Source: Ianthella basta
Taxonomy: Eukaryota > Porifera > Demospongiae > Verongiida > Ianthellidae
Assembly (NCBI GenBank): GCA_964019415.1
Contig: OZ025868.1
Span: 902,501 to 966,500 of the forward strand
Direction of reading: 5' to 3'
Length of the DNA: 64,000 nt
Both the position numbers and the translations under genes were made by a program. Below the pieces are notes generated by a model. It had not been told where the DNA came from. It ran no database searches and worked only from the letters and a program-made list of their open reading frames with translations. Shown in pieces: positions 23,208-32,421 of the stretch (its first letter is position 1; every line of letters starts with the position of its first letter).

Positions 23208-23485
23208 TCGCAGAGTGGCCCACCTTCAGCGAGCTATGGCGCTTGGCGCTTGTCCCCCAATGCCCTCAGCAACCATGTTACTGCTATGGCTCAAAAAGGA
23301 AAAAGCGGAAATGGAAGGATAACTCTCTGTGAACTGCAAGACGGGCAACGTCAACCCTGCTATAATCTGACCCCCGGTGTCCCCAGCAACCACAGCGAGT
23401 TTGAGGGCAACGGAGCAAGACACGTGCGCGCTTATCGCGAACACACAGACAGACAGACAGACAATTTCGGCTTTATATATTAGAT
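23174..23485. repeat. TA microsatellite and small ACAG-tailed repeat
   Basis: A TA tract (about 23176-23207) is followed by 250 bp of moderately GC-rich sequence ending in ACACACAGACAGACAGACAGACA and TTTATATATTAGATA. That layout (unique body, short tandem tail) resembles a small retroposon or Helitron-type insertion in a TA tract. No gene is visible. Confidence 0.45.
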
Positions 23486-23945
23486 ATACCACCACCACCA
23501 CCACCACACGGTGCAAGTTACAATGCAATGAAAGCATGCATTCAGTATAATAAGCGTCATTGCTCTAGAAAACAGACCACCACCACCATGTACCACCACA
23601 CAGTGCAAGTTACAATGTTGCAGCCAGCCACCACCTTTGCCAGTAGAGTATCTGTGCCATTGAATTGAGAGTGCATGGGAAGAAATTCAATGGCATGCCC
23701 TTAGGCAAGTTACATTTGCTCACTGCAGTGTGCACTCCAATGGCGGCGGTGCAGGTACTGACCGGCTGTAACTTGCGCTGGTGGTCTTTTTCTTCAGCCA
23801 TTGAGCGCATTTACTTTCTGGGACATGTGGTGGTGTGAATGGTGTGTGCATGTGCTGGCCCGGGGCCACTAACTTGCACTGGTGGTCTTTTTCTATGACC
23901 AACTAGCGCAGATACTCTACTGGCACATGTTGTGGTGGCTACTGT
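23486..23945. repeat. Third GTGCAAGTTACA array
   Basis: Mixed-orientation fragments of the hairpin arms occur, with GTGCAAGTTACA near 23508 and 23605 and its complement near 23765 and 23870. The order is scrambled relative to the intact hairpin at 20510-21130. Confidence 0.6.
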
Positions 23946-24110
23946 AGCAAACTACGTACATAGCTTTTGCCATCACAGAACACTAGCTACTCTCGCCACT
24001 GTGGGTTCCTTGGTACATTATGTTTCTGTAAATACTCCTTGTGAATGTGTCTGTGCAGGAGATTTCTCTGTGCTTGTCTGTTTGGTGTTGCGTGGCATGT
24101 GTGTGTATGG

Positions 24111-24153
<43 letters not shown>

Positions 24154-24165
24154 CGTGCGTGCGTG
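23946..24165 (-). repeat. CA-core repeat right block (inverted) plus GT tract
   Basis: The reverse complement of 23946-24111 matches the start of the right block of the composite repeat (8837-8990 and 58690-58840). It is followed by a GT tract at 24112-24165, where the LINE begins. Confidence 0.8.
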
Positions 24166-24731
24166 AAGAACAAGATGGCTGACATGCAGGAACCAGTGCA
24201 GAGAAGTGACCCGCTGTTTTAGTCATCTGCAGTCAAACAAAGCCTAGCAAGCACTGACGTGATGCCAAAGGTACAGAGATTGGGCATGCATGCGTGCCAA
24301 GAAGACTTCTGAAGAAGATCGTGCAGTATGGCAAGTCAACAGAGGTGCGAAGACCGATCGTTGGCCAAGCCGGTTATCCGAAGGGGGGATGCGCCCTCGG
24401 AGGGTACCGGGGCTGGCAACCACCACACCAATCGGGTTGTCCGGGCCACTCTAAGGCCTGGATTGGGGTGGGCAGGACCTGACAGGCGAAAGAGGGTCGC
24501 GTTCCCCCAATGGCTGATGGGCGGAAGAGGGAAGACACGGTCGCTTCCCCAACAGCCTCCTACTACCCTCTGAGGGATCTCAGACTCGTTCCCACAGACA
24601 CAGTGATGGCGTGAGGCCAGCCACCACACCTATGAAGGGTTTGGCTACAAGAACAGGATCCAGGGGAGGCTGGGAGACAGGAAGGCAGGGAGAGGCTCGG
24701 AGATGTAGACGACGGCTCAGCTCATGCTAGA

Positions 24732-26672
24732 ATGTCAACCAACGTGGAACAGCAGCCAAAAACCAGCGCGGAAGTACTCACGGTACGTCCAGGAGAAACA
24801 ACGAAGTGTCCTCTATGCACAGCTTGCTACTCCAATTTTAACTCTATGCGGAAACATCTCAGACGGACGCACGGTGACTTCAGAAAGGTGTCCAGAGGTA
24901 CAGGCAACAGCACAGGACAGCAGTTCAGTGGCACAGACAACACAGTGAGGCAGAATAGCACTAAACACCAACACCAGTCAAGGCCCAAGCGAAGATCAGT
25001 ACTTAGCAGGCTACTCAGCGCGCGTGAGGTGCAGAGAGGTGGGACATGGAATGTAAGGTCACTGAGAGGTCTGGGAAAGGCAGAACAGCTGGCAGGTGAG
25101 ATGGAGCGGTTCAGACTGTCATTTCTTGCTGTCATGGAAACACATTTACCAGGTGAGGGGGAGGTGATGTTAGATGAGAGTACTGGTCACTGTATGTTGT
25201 TCTCAGGTAGACAGGACGGTACTTCAAGGGAGGGAGTAGGGCTTGCCTTGTCCCGACGTGCACGGAATGCCATGAGACATTACCAGGCAGTGTCATCTCG
25301 AGTCCAGGTAGTGGAACTTCTCACTGTAGCAGGCCCAATTTCAGTTGTGGTGTCCTATGTCCCCACAGAACAGAGTAGTGTGGAAGAGAAAGATCAGTTC
25401 TACTCAGACCTCGACTATGCAATGGGCTCTGCAAATGGACTTGTTATGGTGATGAGGGATTTCAATGCAGCGATCAGTGAGAGTGTTCAAGGAGTTGTAG
25501 GACCCCATTGTCTGAGCAGACAAACCAGTGACAATGGTGAGAGACTTGTGTCATTTGCCTGTGCAAATGGAATGTGCATCACAAACACCCTATTTCCACA
25601 CAAGCACATTCATCAAGTTACTTGGTATCCACCCAACTCAAGAGCCAGCCCAAGCCTCAAGGATTATATCCTTGTGAGGCGGAGACTAAGACCATCAGTA
25701 CTGGACACCAGAGTGTACAGAGAGGGAGACATTGACAGTGACCACCGATTAGTGATTGTATCCCTACGTCTGAAACTGAAGAGAAGAGCAAATGGTAAGC
25801 CAGGCAAATGTTTTGATGTGGAACTCCTCAAGCAGGCAGAGAGATGAGGGGAGTACCTTGAGACCATCCAACAGCAGTTTGACAACAGGAAGGGACATGG
25901 AAACATAGAGGAAAGATGGACGGAAATGAAGGAGGCAATAGTGAATGCAGCAACACAGCACCTACAAAGAAGGAGACCAGTGAAGAAAAAGTGGATCACA
26001 GCAGATACCCTGGAAGTGATTGAGGAAAAGTTCATGGCCTTCAGGAGATGGCAGGAAGTATGCAGTGATGAGAACAGACGAAAACAGTACAGCAAGTGCC
26101 ACAAAAGAGTGAGAAGGGCAATCAAGGAAGACAAAGAGAAGTGGCTTAATGAGATGATGAAAGAAATGGAAGAAGACATGAGACAACACAAGTAGGGCAA
26201 CGTCTTCAAGAAGATGAGATCATTGGCCCAGAGCAGAGTGACACCAACTAGCATAGTCTTGGATGAGAATAACAGACCACTTCACAAAGCAGAAGAGAAA
26301 CTAGCACGATGGCAGAGGCATTTTTCAAAAGTGTTGAATGTGCAGAACGATCTAGAGGAAGGGGTAGCGATGGCGTTGGAGGACCACTCACAAAGTGACA
26401 CACCCGAAGTATTCAGGGAGGAAGTGGTGAGGGCTGTTAACAAGTTACAAAATGGCAAGGCAGCAGGTGGCGACAAAGTTGTAGCAGAATTGATGAAGAA
26501 GGGAGGAGAGACGATGATTAACTGGTTGCTGGAGTTGATCCAAGAGGTGTGGAGGACAGGACGAGTGCCACAGGAGTGGAAAGATTCCACACTTGTACCC
26601 CTTCACAAGAAGAAGGACAGAAAGGAGTGTACAAACTACAGAGGAATATCACTGCTCAGCGTACCTCAGTGA
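24732..26672 (+). pseudogene. LINE ORF: C2H2 finger, endonuclease, RT N-terminus
   Basis: From 24732 the frame reads a C2H2 finger (CPLCTACYSNFNSMRKHLRR with H two residues later, residues ~29-50), then a basic linker. An EEP endonuclease follows: GGTWNVRSLRG, the METHLPG region with its catalytic Glu, VSYVPTEQ, VMRDFNAAI (normally GDFN), DYILVRRR and DSDHRLVIV. A TGA at 25845-25847 and a TAG at 26193-26195 break the same frame. Between and after them it reads through the linker to the RT start NKLQNGKAAGGDKVVAELMK and NYRGISLLSVPQ. It ends at a deletion junction near 26665 and lacks the YADD region. This is a dead copy. Confidence 0.85.
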
Positions 26673-26674
26673 AA

Positions 26675-26904
26675 GACCAACTGAGGCAAAGAGACTGCAA
26701 TGGCTTGGTCACATGCAACGAATGCCAGACCACCGTGTGCAGAAGCAGATGCTGCGGTGCCGCCCAAAAGGAAAGAAAAGGCTGCCTGGTGGAACTCAAC
26801 AGCGATGGGTTGACCTACTGAACAGAGACCTAGCATCTATACCCAACTGGCAACAAGTAGTACAAGACCGAGATGAGTGGAGGTCTCTCATTTACCGGAC
26901 TTAG
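26675..26904 (+). pseudogene. LINE RT C-terminal tail after deletion
   Basis: In a second frame the sequence reads RLQWLGHMQRMPDHRVQKQM, then the RCRPKGKKRLPGGTQQRWVD and IPNWQQVVQDRDEWRSLIY stretches to a stop at 26902-26904. This is the conserved tail of LINE ORF2 proteins that follows the thumb region. It is joined directly to the RT N-terminal part, so the palm is missing by internal deletion. Confidence 0.8.
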
Positions 26905-26986
26905 ACTGCCATAGTGTTATAATGTTGTGTCTTGGATCCTGCCCAACGTCCTCAATGGACAAGGTGTATAGAGGAGGAGTAGGAGG

Positions 26987-26988
<2 letters not shown>

Positions 26989-27052
<64 letters not shown>

Positions 27053-27185
27053 AGGTCACTGAGGTGTATGACACAATGTCATGTTTACCTATCGTGAGTG
27101 ACAGAGCAGTGACCGAAGGGAGCAAGAATTTCGAGTTGGGGCGGCAGCCCCACATATTTTTTAACTTGAAATACTTGTTTGTTTA
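26989..27185 (-). repeat. GT tract plus CA-core repeat left block (inverted)
   Basis: GT repeats (26989-27049) continue into the reverse complement of the left block seen at 8510-8640, including the GGGGCGGCAGCCCC hairpin near 27138-27153. Together with 23946-24165 it makes up one composite repeat split by the LINE. Confidence 0.85.
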
Positions 27186-27579
27186 CATAAAAGCTACGTA
27201 CCTATGATGCTCTGAGTAATGCAAGACAGCTGCCAGCACAGGAGAGCAAGAATGCCTTCATATCCATTCGCTGTATGAGTAGTTGATCCTTTCCCCGATG
27301 CTTAATTCTTGCCTGTCTCTTGCGACTTTTTGGTTACCTTGTGCACAGAAGGAGTAATTTGCTGAACCTTGTGCATACCAGCTAGAGCATCATATAATGC
27401 AATATTTTAAATCCTCAGGTTAAGGAGCATTCGCAACACAGTATACCACCCTGCAGAATTTGTATACATATGGAATTGTTCCTTGTTCAAGTTTGCATGG
27501 TGTGTGGCAGCCACAAGTTACATCTGTTTGTCACTGCATATTGAAAACATCTCGACAATCGCATCTTATGTTTCTGTAG
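27186..27579 (+). other. 3' end of the giant receptor intron
   Basis: Unique-looking sequence. From about 27485 it matches the copy 2 intron end (45140-45236), so this is ancestral intron sequence. It ends with TTTCTGTAG. Confidence 0.6.
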
Positions 27580-27791
27580 GAAATCGGAAATTGTCTGCAA
27601 CCCTGAAGGATAGAAAAGGTCCCAACTCCCATTATGATGAAGTGGAAATGGTGCCAGAAAGCCTTCCAAAATCTCAATCCAAATCCACAGCTGAGTATGA
27701 TGTGTGTGGAGGGGGTGTAACCAGCACTGATCTTGCAATGCAGGAGAATCCTGCTTATCAGTCAGTGGATGTAACAGCTACAAAGCTGTGA
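27580..27791 (+). CDS. Receptor copy 1, cytoplasmic tail exon
   Basis: This last coding exon has acceptor AG at 27578-27579 and enters in phase 1, matching the donor of the transmembrane exon at 5614. It ends at TGA 27789-27791. The 70-residue tail starts with basic residues (RNRKLSATLKDRKG), as expected for the inner membrane side. It has tyrosines in SHYDEVEM, AEYDVCG and ENPAYQSV. YDEV and YQSV fit the YxxV form of SH2-binding sites, and NPAY fits NPxY-type PTB or endocytic motifs. Phosphorylation is inferred. The copy 2 tail (45237-45454) keeps YDEV and NPAY, with YESV in place of YQSV. Confidence 0.8.
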
Positions 27792-28300
27792 ACAATGGAG
27801 TCACTTCTTTTTGAGTAGCTGAAAGATACATATGATGTGCCTGCATGTGTGCATATGATCTGCATGTGTGAGAGATCCTAAGCCCTCTTGATGTTTTGAT
27901 ACTGTATATACAGTGCTGCATGTATTTTGAGAATACTTCAAGAAGCATGCACACATTCAGTATCTACAAGGATTTGTGTCTGTATATTACACTACAACTA
28001 GAGTAATATCACAGTTTGCTTGATTTATTACTTCAATGCTGTACTTACTAGTTAGCCCTGTCATAGAGAATGAGCTGACTTTGAGTGTACTCATTGCCAT
28101 AATGTATAATGGTTCCCTAGCATACTCTTTAAGATGTTGCTGGATTATCAGTATTTCCTATAATTATATTTCAATGCTACTCATCAGTGACTCTGAGTGG
28201 TATGTACACACACGCTATGTCAGTTCCATGGTCCATTGTCAGTTTGATGGCCAAGCAATCTTACTATAATTCGTGGGATCTAGAATTTTAATGTATGTTT
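27792..28300 (+). other. Receptor copy 1, 3' flank
   Basis: This is homologous in patches to 45455-45890 downstream of copy 2 (for example around ATACTTCAAGAAGC). It is therefore the 3' UTR or flank included in the ancestral duplication unit. No clear polyadenylation site could be chosen. Confidence 0.55.
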
Positions 28301-28304
28301 GTTT

Positions 28305-28834
28305 AGCCATAAAAACGGCGCCTTCCTGGGAATTGGCTCGAGACGCTCCATGCCAGTTGAGGTACTGGGGGGCCATGTTCTTAGCAGGGTGCCATTTGCC
28401 TAGCTGCCTTGCAGCCGAAGAGTGAGATGTCCTTTGTCAATTCTCCATGGGCCGATACGCTATTTTTAACATTATTGACTGGCCCTTCCACTACTAGTCA
28501 TTGTCATACTTGATACGAGCCATGCCAGTTAAAGGAGTGGGGGGACATGAGCTTAGAAGGTGCCGTTCACCTAGCTGCCCTGCAGCCGAAGAGCGCCCTT
28601 CTTTTTTCCGCGGGCTGAGACGCCATTTTTAATTATCGGTCTCCATAATTATTATAGGACTTCTGGTTACGGAAGATCCTATTCGTTGTTGGCAAACGTT
28701 CAAATTAAACTCTACCGTAGTTATAGCAGCCAGCCTTCGTTGCTACCTGTGCAGATACTTCAAAACTGGCAAGGCACTGACTCACTGGCTTGGGATAAGC
28801 TGGGAACTTGCCCGAGGGGCGGGCATTCAGCTAG
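28305..28834 (+). mobile_element. Short Helitron-like element, 3' end recognised
   Basis: The 3' end has the hairpin TGCCCG-AGGG-CGGGCA (about 28809-28824), then TTCAG and CTAG at 28831-28834 followed by T, the Helitron-type terminus. Inside, a block of about 80 bp is present twice (28350-28435 and 28525-28605; both contain TGCAGCCGAAGAG). The 5' end is not certain. No coding. Confidence 0.5.
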
Positions 28835-29966
28835 TTTGTTAAAAGTGTCAGTTGTCTAGTTCTGAAAGCTAGCTGTCAGGATAACTTTCTGTATTGATAT
28901 TTATCTGCTGAAGTGTGCATGTCTGGTCAGTGCTCCTAATTTTGTCTGTTTAGCAGACTGTCACTACTAAGGCTAGTGTGTGCATTATAATTACATGTGG
29001 ATAGCTCTTTTGCTAGCTGTAGCTAGCTAGCAATTGGTACTTCAGTAGCAGATATGCATGCAATTGGGGTGAGTGAAGCGAAGCCCCTCTCTTCTGGGTG
29101 GTGTGAAACCCAAAGTTTTGGTACATCGCGGTTGTGCAATCACATTTTGGTACGTTGCGGTTGTGCAACAGTTTACCACATATGGTCTGTACATAGATTA
29201 TGGTCCCGGGGAACCAATATTTAAAAATTTGTTTGAAAAACTTGATCTTAGGACCTTATTTTCAGGGCCAATCTCAGGTCTCATCCCAGGGGTTGGGAAC
29301 GAGGCTAGCTGTCTCTTGGTGCAAGTCGAGTGAACGATCTGCACTATCAATGCAGCCGGCTTTTTGCATTTTGCCTACTAGCTGTAGAGACTCTGCTAGA
29401 CGAGGCAACTGCCAGGATGGACGTAAGCATGGGCTCACTGCCTATACACAAGGACTGAGTGGGTCAGGGGGGAAGTATGCTGTAGTTTGATGGTTCTCCT
29501 GCTTGTTGTCGTGGAAGTTGCATCTGTCCGGTAGAGCTTCACATTCTTAAGTTCTCACTGGACGGCGCCTGTCAGGATTGTGAGTGAGGGTGCACTGGAC
29601 CACTTGCCTCTACAAGGACTGCACGGGCTGGGTCAACTCAAAGTGTGCTGCAGCTTTGGTACCACTTAGCTACCTTCTCATATTCAGCCTTGCTCGCTGT
29701 TGCCGAAGTTAACTTTGCGTCTGTCTATTTCTTGTACACATTGTGCACTTGTAGTTGCACAGTCTGACACTGCAGGGCACACCTTAATGCAAACCCTGCT
29801 GTCTTCGTCAATACTTACCAACATGCCCCTGCATGCAGATATACTCCCTCTCGCCTCCACAATGTTTTACATTCGTCTATTATATGTGAATGTGTCACTG
29901 TACGTAGCTATAGTAACTACATGCAGTTCCCAAGATGGCAGGATTCTCAACTTCTTGCAATTGCAG
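28835..29966. other. Intergenic region between receptor copies 1 and 2
   Basis: I see no gene. A repeat containing AATTGGGGTGAG and a CAACCGCAATGTACC-type direct repeat (about 29064-29230) has a relative at 60240-60460 in reverse complement. The rest is unassigned. Confidence 0.4.
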
Positions 29967-30130
29967 CTAGTAGGTAGTTACTCGAGCACTTGCGTAGCAA
30001 TTCACCGTAATTCAGGACGTTTCGGCCACGTAGGCCTTCATCAGTTTATCAGCTGATGAACGCCTGCGTGGCCGAAATGTCCTGAATTACAGTGAATCGC
30101 TACGCAAGTGCTCAAGTAACTACTTACTAG
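29967..30130. repeat. Palindrome of Penelope-end remnants with hammerhead-like cores
   Basis: Arms 29967-30044 and 30053-30130 are inverted copies with a few mismatches and an 8-nt loop. Each arm, read outward from the centre, has CTGATGA, a short stem-loop and then GAAA (+ strand 30053-30077; minus strand 30044-30020). This is the conserved core layout of hammerhead ribozymes, as found in Penelope-like element ends. Decayed single copies lie at about 31750-31795 and 53275-53325. Confidence 0.65.
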
Positions 30131-30160
30131 CCACGTTACGTCCCGTAGCAATGAGTCTCT

Positions 30161-30206
30161 ATGCTATCTTCTTACAATTACCTCAGGCTTCTTCTCGTTA
30201 GTGCAG
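30161..30206 (+). CDS. Receptor copy 2, signal-peptide exon
   Basis: The ATG at 30161 opens MLSSYNYLRLLLVSA and ends in phase 1 at donor GTGCGA (30207), as do the signal exons of copies 3 and 4. The short hydrophobic leucine stretch fits a secretory signal. Alignment with 46759-46813 and 51797-51851 (LRLLLF, LRLILL) supports the choice of frame over the overlapping ATG at 30151, which hits a stop. Confidence 0.6.
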
Positions 30207-30482
30207 GTGCGAATGTTTGCTTAGGCTTTAGCTAGTCAATCGCTTTAGAGTTGTAAATGTCCTAATCTTTGAATTAGTTGTAGATAGCTAGCTATGTAGC
30301 TAGCTATATAGTTATAGTTGATCGCTATTATAGCTATGGCTATTTAGCCAGCTAATTACGTTAGGAACTTGGTAGCTACAATTGCCACTGGGCCTTCACT
30401 CAGCGAGGACCAATTTGCACAATTTCTATAGCATACATTTCACCTTTCATAGCTAACTAGCTAGCTACTTGACATTCCCCAG

Positions 30483-30740
30483 TGGCCCAAAAATCTCACT
30501 ATTGACCCTGTGGGAGACGTCAATGTTAACGTTGTGGAAGGAAACAACCTCATCATCAACTGCACCGATGGAGTGAATACTAGAAGTGGTCTGGTGTGCG
30601 TATGTGAGGGGCATGATGATTTGAGGTGTACATGCAGGAACTGCTCGACCGGAAGCAACATTAGAATAACGCAGTGGGATGGCGTACGGCAGCTGCGAGC
30701 TAGTGATGAAGTCGTTGTTCATTCTTCTCCCTTGTGAGTT
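30483..30740 (+). pseudogene. Receptor copy 2, decayed extra Ig exon
   Basis: The first half clearly matches the Ig1 exon (LTIDPVGDVNVNVVEGNNLI and INCTDGV). After GLV the match to other copies is lost and a cysteine-rich unrelated stretch follows to a stop near 30737. A full Ig1 exon lies just downstream at 30805, so this is probably a duplicated, broken exon. An acceptor at 30481-30482 (CCCCAG) is possible. Confidence 0.55.
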
Positions 30741-30804
30741 CTGATGTAGACCTCACATCATGTTTATAAAACGCGTGTCTTCATCCGTGTGTCATTTCGG
30801 GTAG

Positions 30805-31101
30805 GTTTATTGGCCGTTTCAGTGGCCAAAAATATCATTGACCCTATGGGAGTTGTCACTGCTGTGGAAGGACACAACCTCACCATCAACTGCACTGATG
30901 GAGTGCATGCTGGGAATAGTCTGGTCCTTCGTGAGAATGGTGTTCAGCTTTTACTTGCAAGCAACACTCCTCCTTCTGAAGTCAATGGTGTGATCCATAT
31001 CTTCCACCTCCTTGTGGATCGAACAAAGGATGGCAACACACACGATTGTTTCTCACTGATAACAGCCATGGTGTCTCCAGTGATAACACTGACTGTTGTG
31101 T
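30805..31101 (+). CDS. Receptor copy 2, Ig domain 1 exon
   Basis: This 297-bp phase 1-1 exon has acceptor AG at 30803-30804 and donor GTGAGT at 31102. It reads GLLAVSVAKNIIDPMGVVTA, then INCTDGVHAGNSLVLRENGV, then DCFSLITAMVSPVITLTVV, with cysteines at the Ig positions. It is open and very like 52280-52576. Other exons of copy 2 carry lesions, so the exon is probably part of a non-functional gene. Confidence 0.8.
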
Positions 31102-31414
31102 GTGAGTCACATGCTCCTTACCTTTGTCACTTTACCACACAGTCTTGTACTTTATGCTGCATGTGTTTGCTCAGTACAGTGTAATGACATCATAAAACAA
31201 TGGAGTGAATGTTTTGAGTGCAGAACCTTGACTACTACTTGAAGCAGAATTGTCAAACTATGCAGTACTTGCTTACTAGCTATACCTGTCTGTTTGCAAC
31301 TCCTGAAAAGTTGCTACTGTGCTCCCCTTTGGTGCATGAAGTAAACTGGACTAACACTCACTTGTAAGATACATTGGATCTGCTGACATGACGAGTCTTA
31401 TCACTCTACTTTAG

Positions 31415-31683
31415 ATCCCCCTCAGTTCTCTCCAGCCACTGCCACTCGAACACCAACAGAAGGAGAACAGCACTTTTTTTTTCCTTTGATGCCAACCCAC
31501 CTACTACAAATGACAACATCACATTGACCAAGAATGGTGTGACTGTCACTGACACAAGGTTCATTGTCAATGCTACTAGTTTGACTATTGCTGATATCAC
31601 TCGTGATGACAGTGGAGTGTACCAGATTATAGCAAGCAATGTTGCAGGACCCAGCAACTTCACTCTGAATATGAATGTGTACT
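31415..31683 (+). pseudogene. Receptor copy 2, Ig domain 2 exon with frameshift
   Basis: Acceptor AG is at 31413-31414 and donor GTGAGT at 31684. The length, 269 bp, is one base short of a multiple of three, as phase 1-1 exons require. The reading starts DPPQFSPATATRTPTEGEQ and continues in another frame as FSFDANPPTTNDNITLTKNG and VTRDDSG-like ITRDDSGVYQIIASNVAG. The shift falls in a run of nine T at 31474-31482. It could be a real deletion or a sequencing error in the homopolymer. Confidence 0.8.
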
Positions 31684-31969
31684 GTGAGTGTTTCGGTACA
31701 CCAAAAGCGGGTACAGCGTTTGTCTGGTTACACATAGCAAAACTGCAGTGGTTCAGGACATTTCAGCCAAGTAGGGCTTCATCAACTCAATAACCGTCCA
31801 GCTTATAAGTTATACCACTGATCAGTGATGGTATGGGCACACGATGATTAGATGGTATACACTGTTGTGTCAGATAGACTTTCTTTGTGGCAGTATTGTG
31901 TGGCACATTATGACTGACGTGTGTACAAATGTAAAGTACCAAAAGTTAACACACTCCATGAATGTGAAG
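31684..31969 (+). other. Receptor copy 2, intron with Penelope-end remnant
   Basis: About 31745-31800 resembles the palindrome arm at 29990-30045 (CAGGACATTTCAGCC-type) but is decayed. Homologous intron sequence follows copy 4 at 53225-53440. Confidence 0.5.
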
Positions 31970-31998
31970 ATTTAACCAATCAATCAATCAATCAATCA

Positions 31999-32254
31999 CC
32001 ACAGCTTATCTCCTATGCAGGAGGTCGCCGCTATCTTTACAGTATTGTCATAGTTCAGTGTAACATCTACGTATGCATAGTCTATAGTCAATATGTAGTA
32101 TTATTCAAATCTGTAGCTAGAAACTGTCAATCCATTTCTTTCTAGGTCTTCCTCTTGGCCTTTTCCCTGCAATTTCCTCAGTGTACACCTTCTTCACTAA
32201 TCTGTTGTCTTCCATCTGCTCCAGCTTCTCCTTCCATGCTCTTTGTTTCCTGAA
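31999..32254 (-). pseudogene. LINE 3' end beyond the Penelope insertion
   Basis: On the minus strand 32254-32130 reads RAWKEKLEQMEDNRLVKKVY and IAGKRPRGRPRKKWID, the conserved LINE C-terminal tail. It continues the frame that stops at the Penelope junction near 37371 (MEKVKRKQ). The 3' UTR and GATT-repeat tail follow down to 31979. The host-element word TCTTTGTTTCC at this junction is repeated at the other junction as the Penelope target duplication. Confidence 0.85.
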
Positions 32255-32336
32255 GTGAGGGCTTCTCAGCTGGCTCAGGCATCAGAAAGGGTTGGTTCTC
32301 TAATACCAGCTTCACAACAGGGTTGAAAACCTTGCC

Positions 32337-32369
32337 GACGTTTCGACCAGATGCTCTGGTCTTCTTCAG
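32337..32369 (-). ncRNA. Hammerhead-ribozyme-like motif, inverted Penelope end
   Basis: This is the minus strand version of the same core, in the end block of the truncated copy. Confidence 0.6.
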
Positions 32370-32421
32370 GGCGAAGATAGGCTAGCGCGAGCACGGATCA
32401 TATTTATAGCCTAGCATCTCA

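Larger units (their letters stand above)
24166..26988 (+). mobile_element. Zinc-finger LINE inserted in a GT tract
   Basis: This non-LTR retrotransposon lies between two GT tracts (24112-24165 and 26989-27049). A 560-bp 5' leader precedes the ORF. The ORF has a C2H2 finger, an apurinic-type endonuclease and the N-terminal half of RT. The RT catalytic part is deleted, and the 3' end has GAGGAGGAGTAGGAGGAGG followed directly by GT repeats. The flanks are the two halves of the CA-core repeat, so the target was its microsatellite. Confidence 0.85.

Noticed and set aside
20280..23900. CRISPR-like appearance of the repeated GTGCAAGTTACA motif
   Set aside because: The repeat is 12 bp, occurs in both orientations with irregular spacing, and the genome is animal with introns and transposons.
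24328..24629. Overlapping frames in the LINE 5' leader
   Set aside because: GC-rich leader sequence open on both strands; no known LINE ORF1 motif could be seen.
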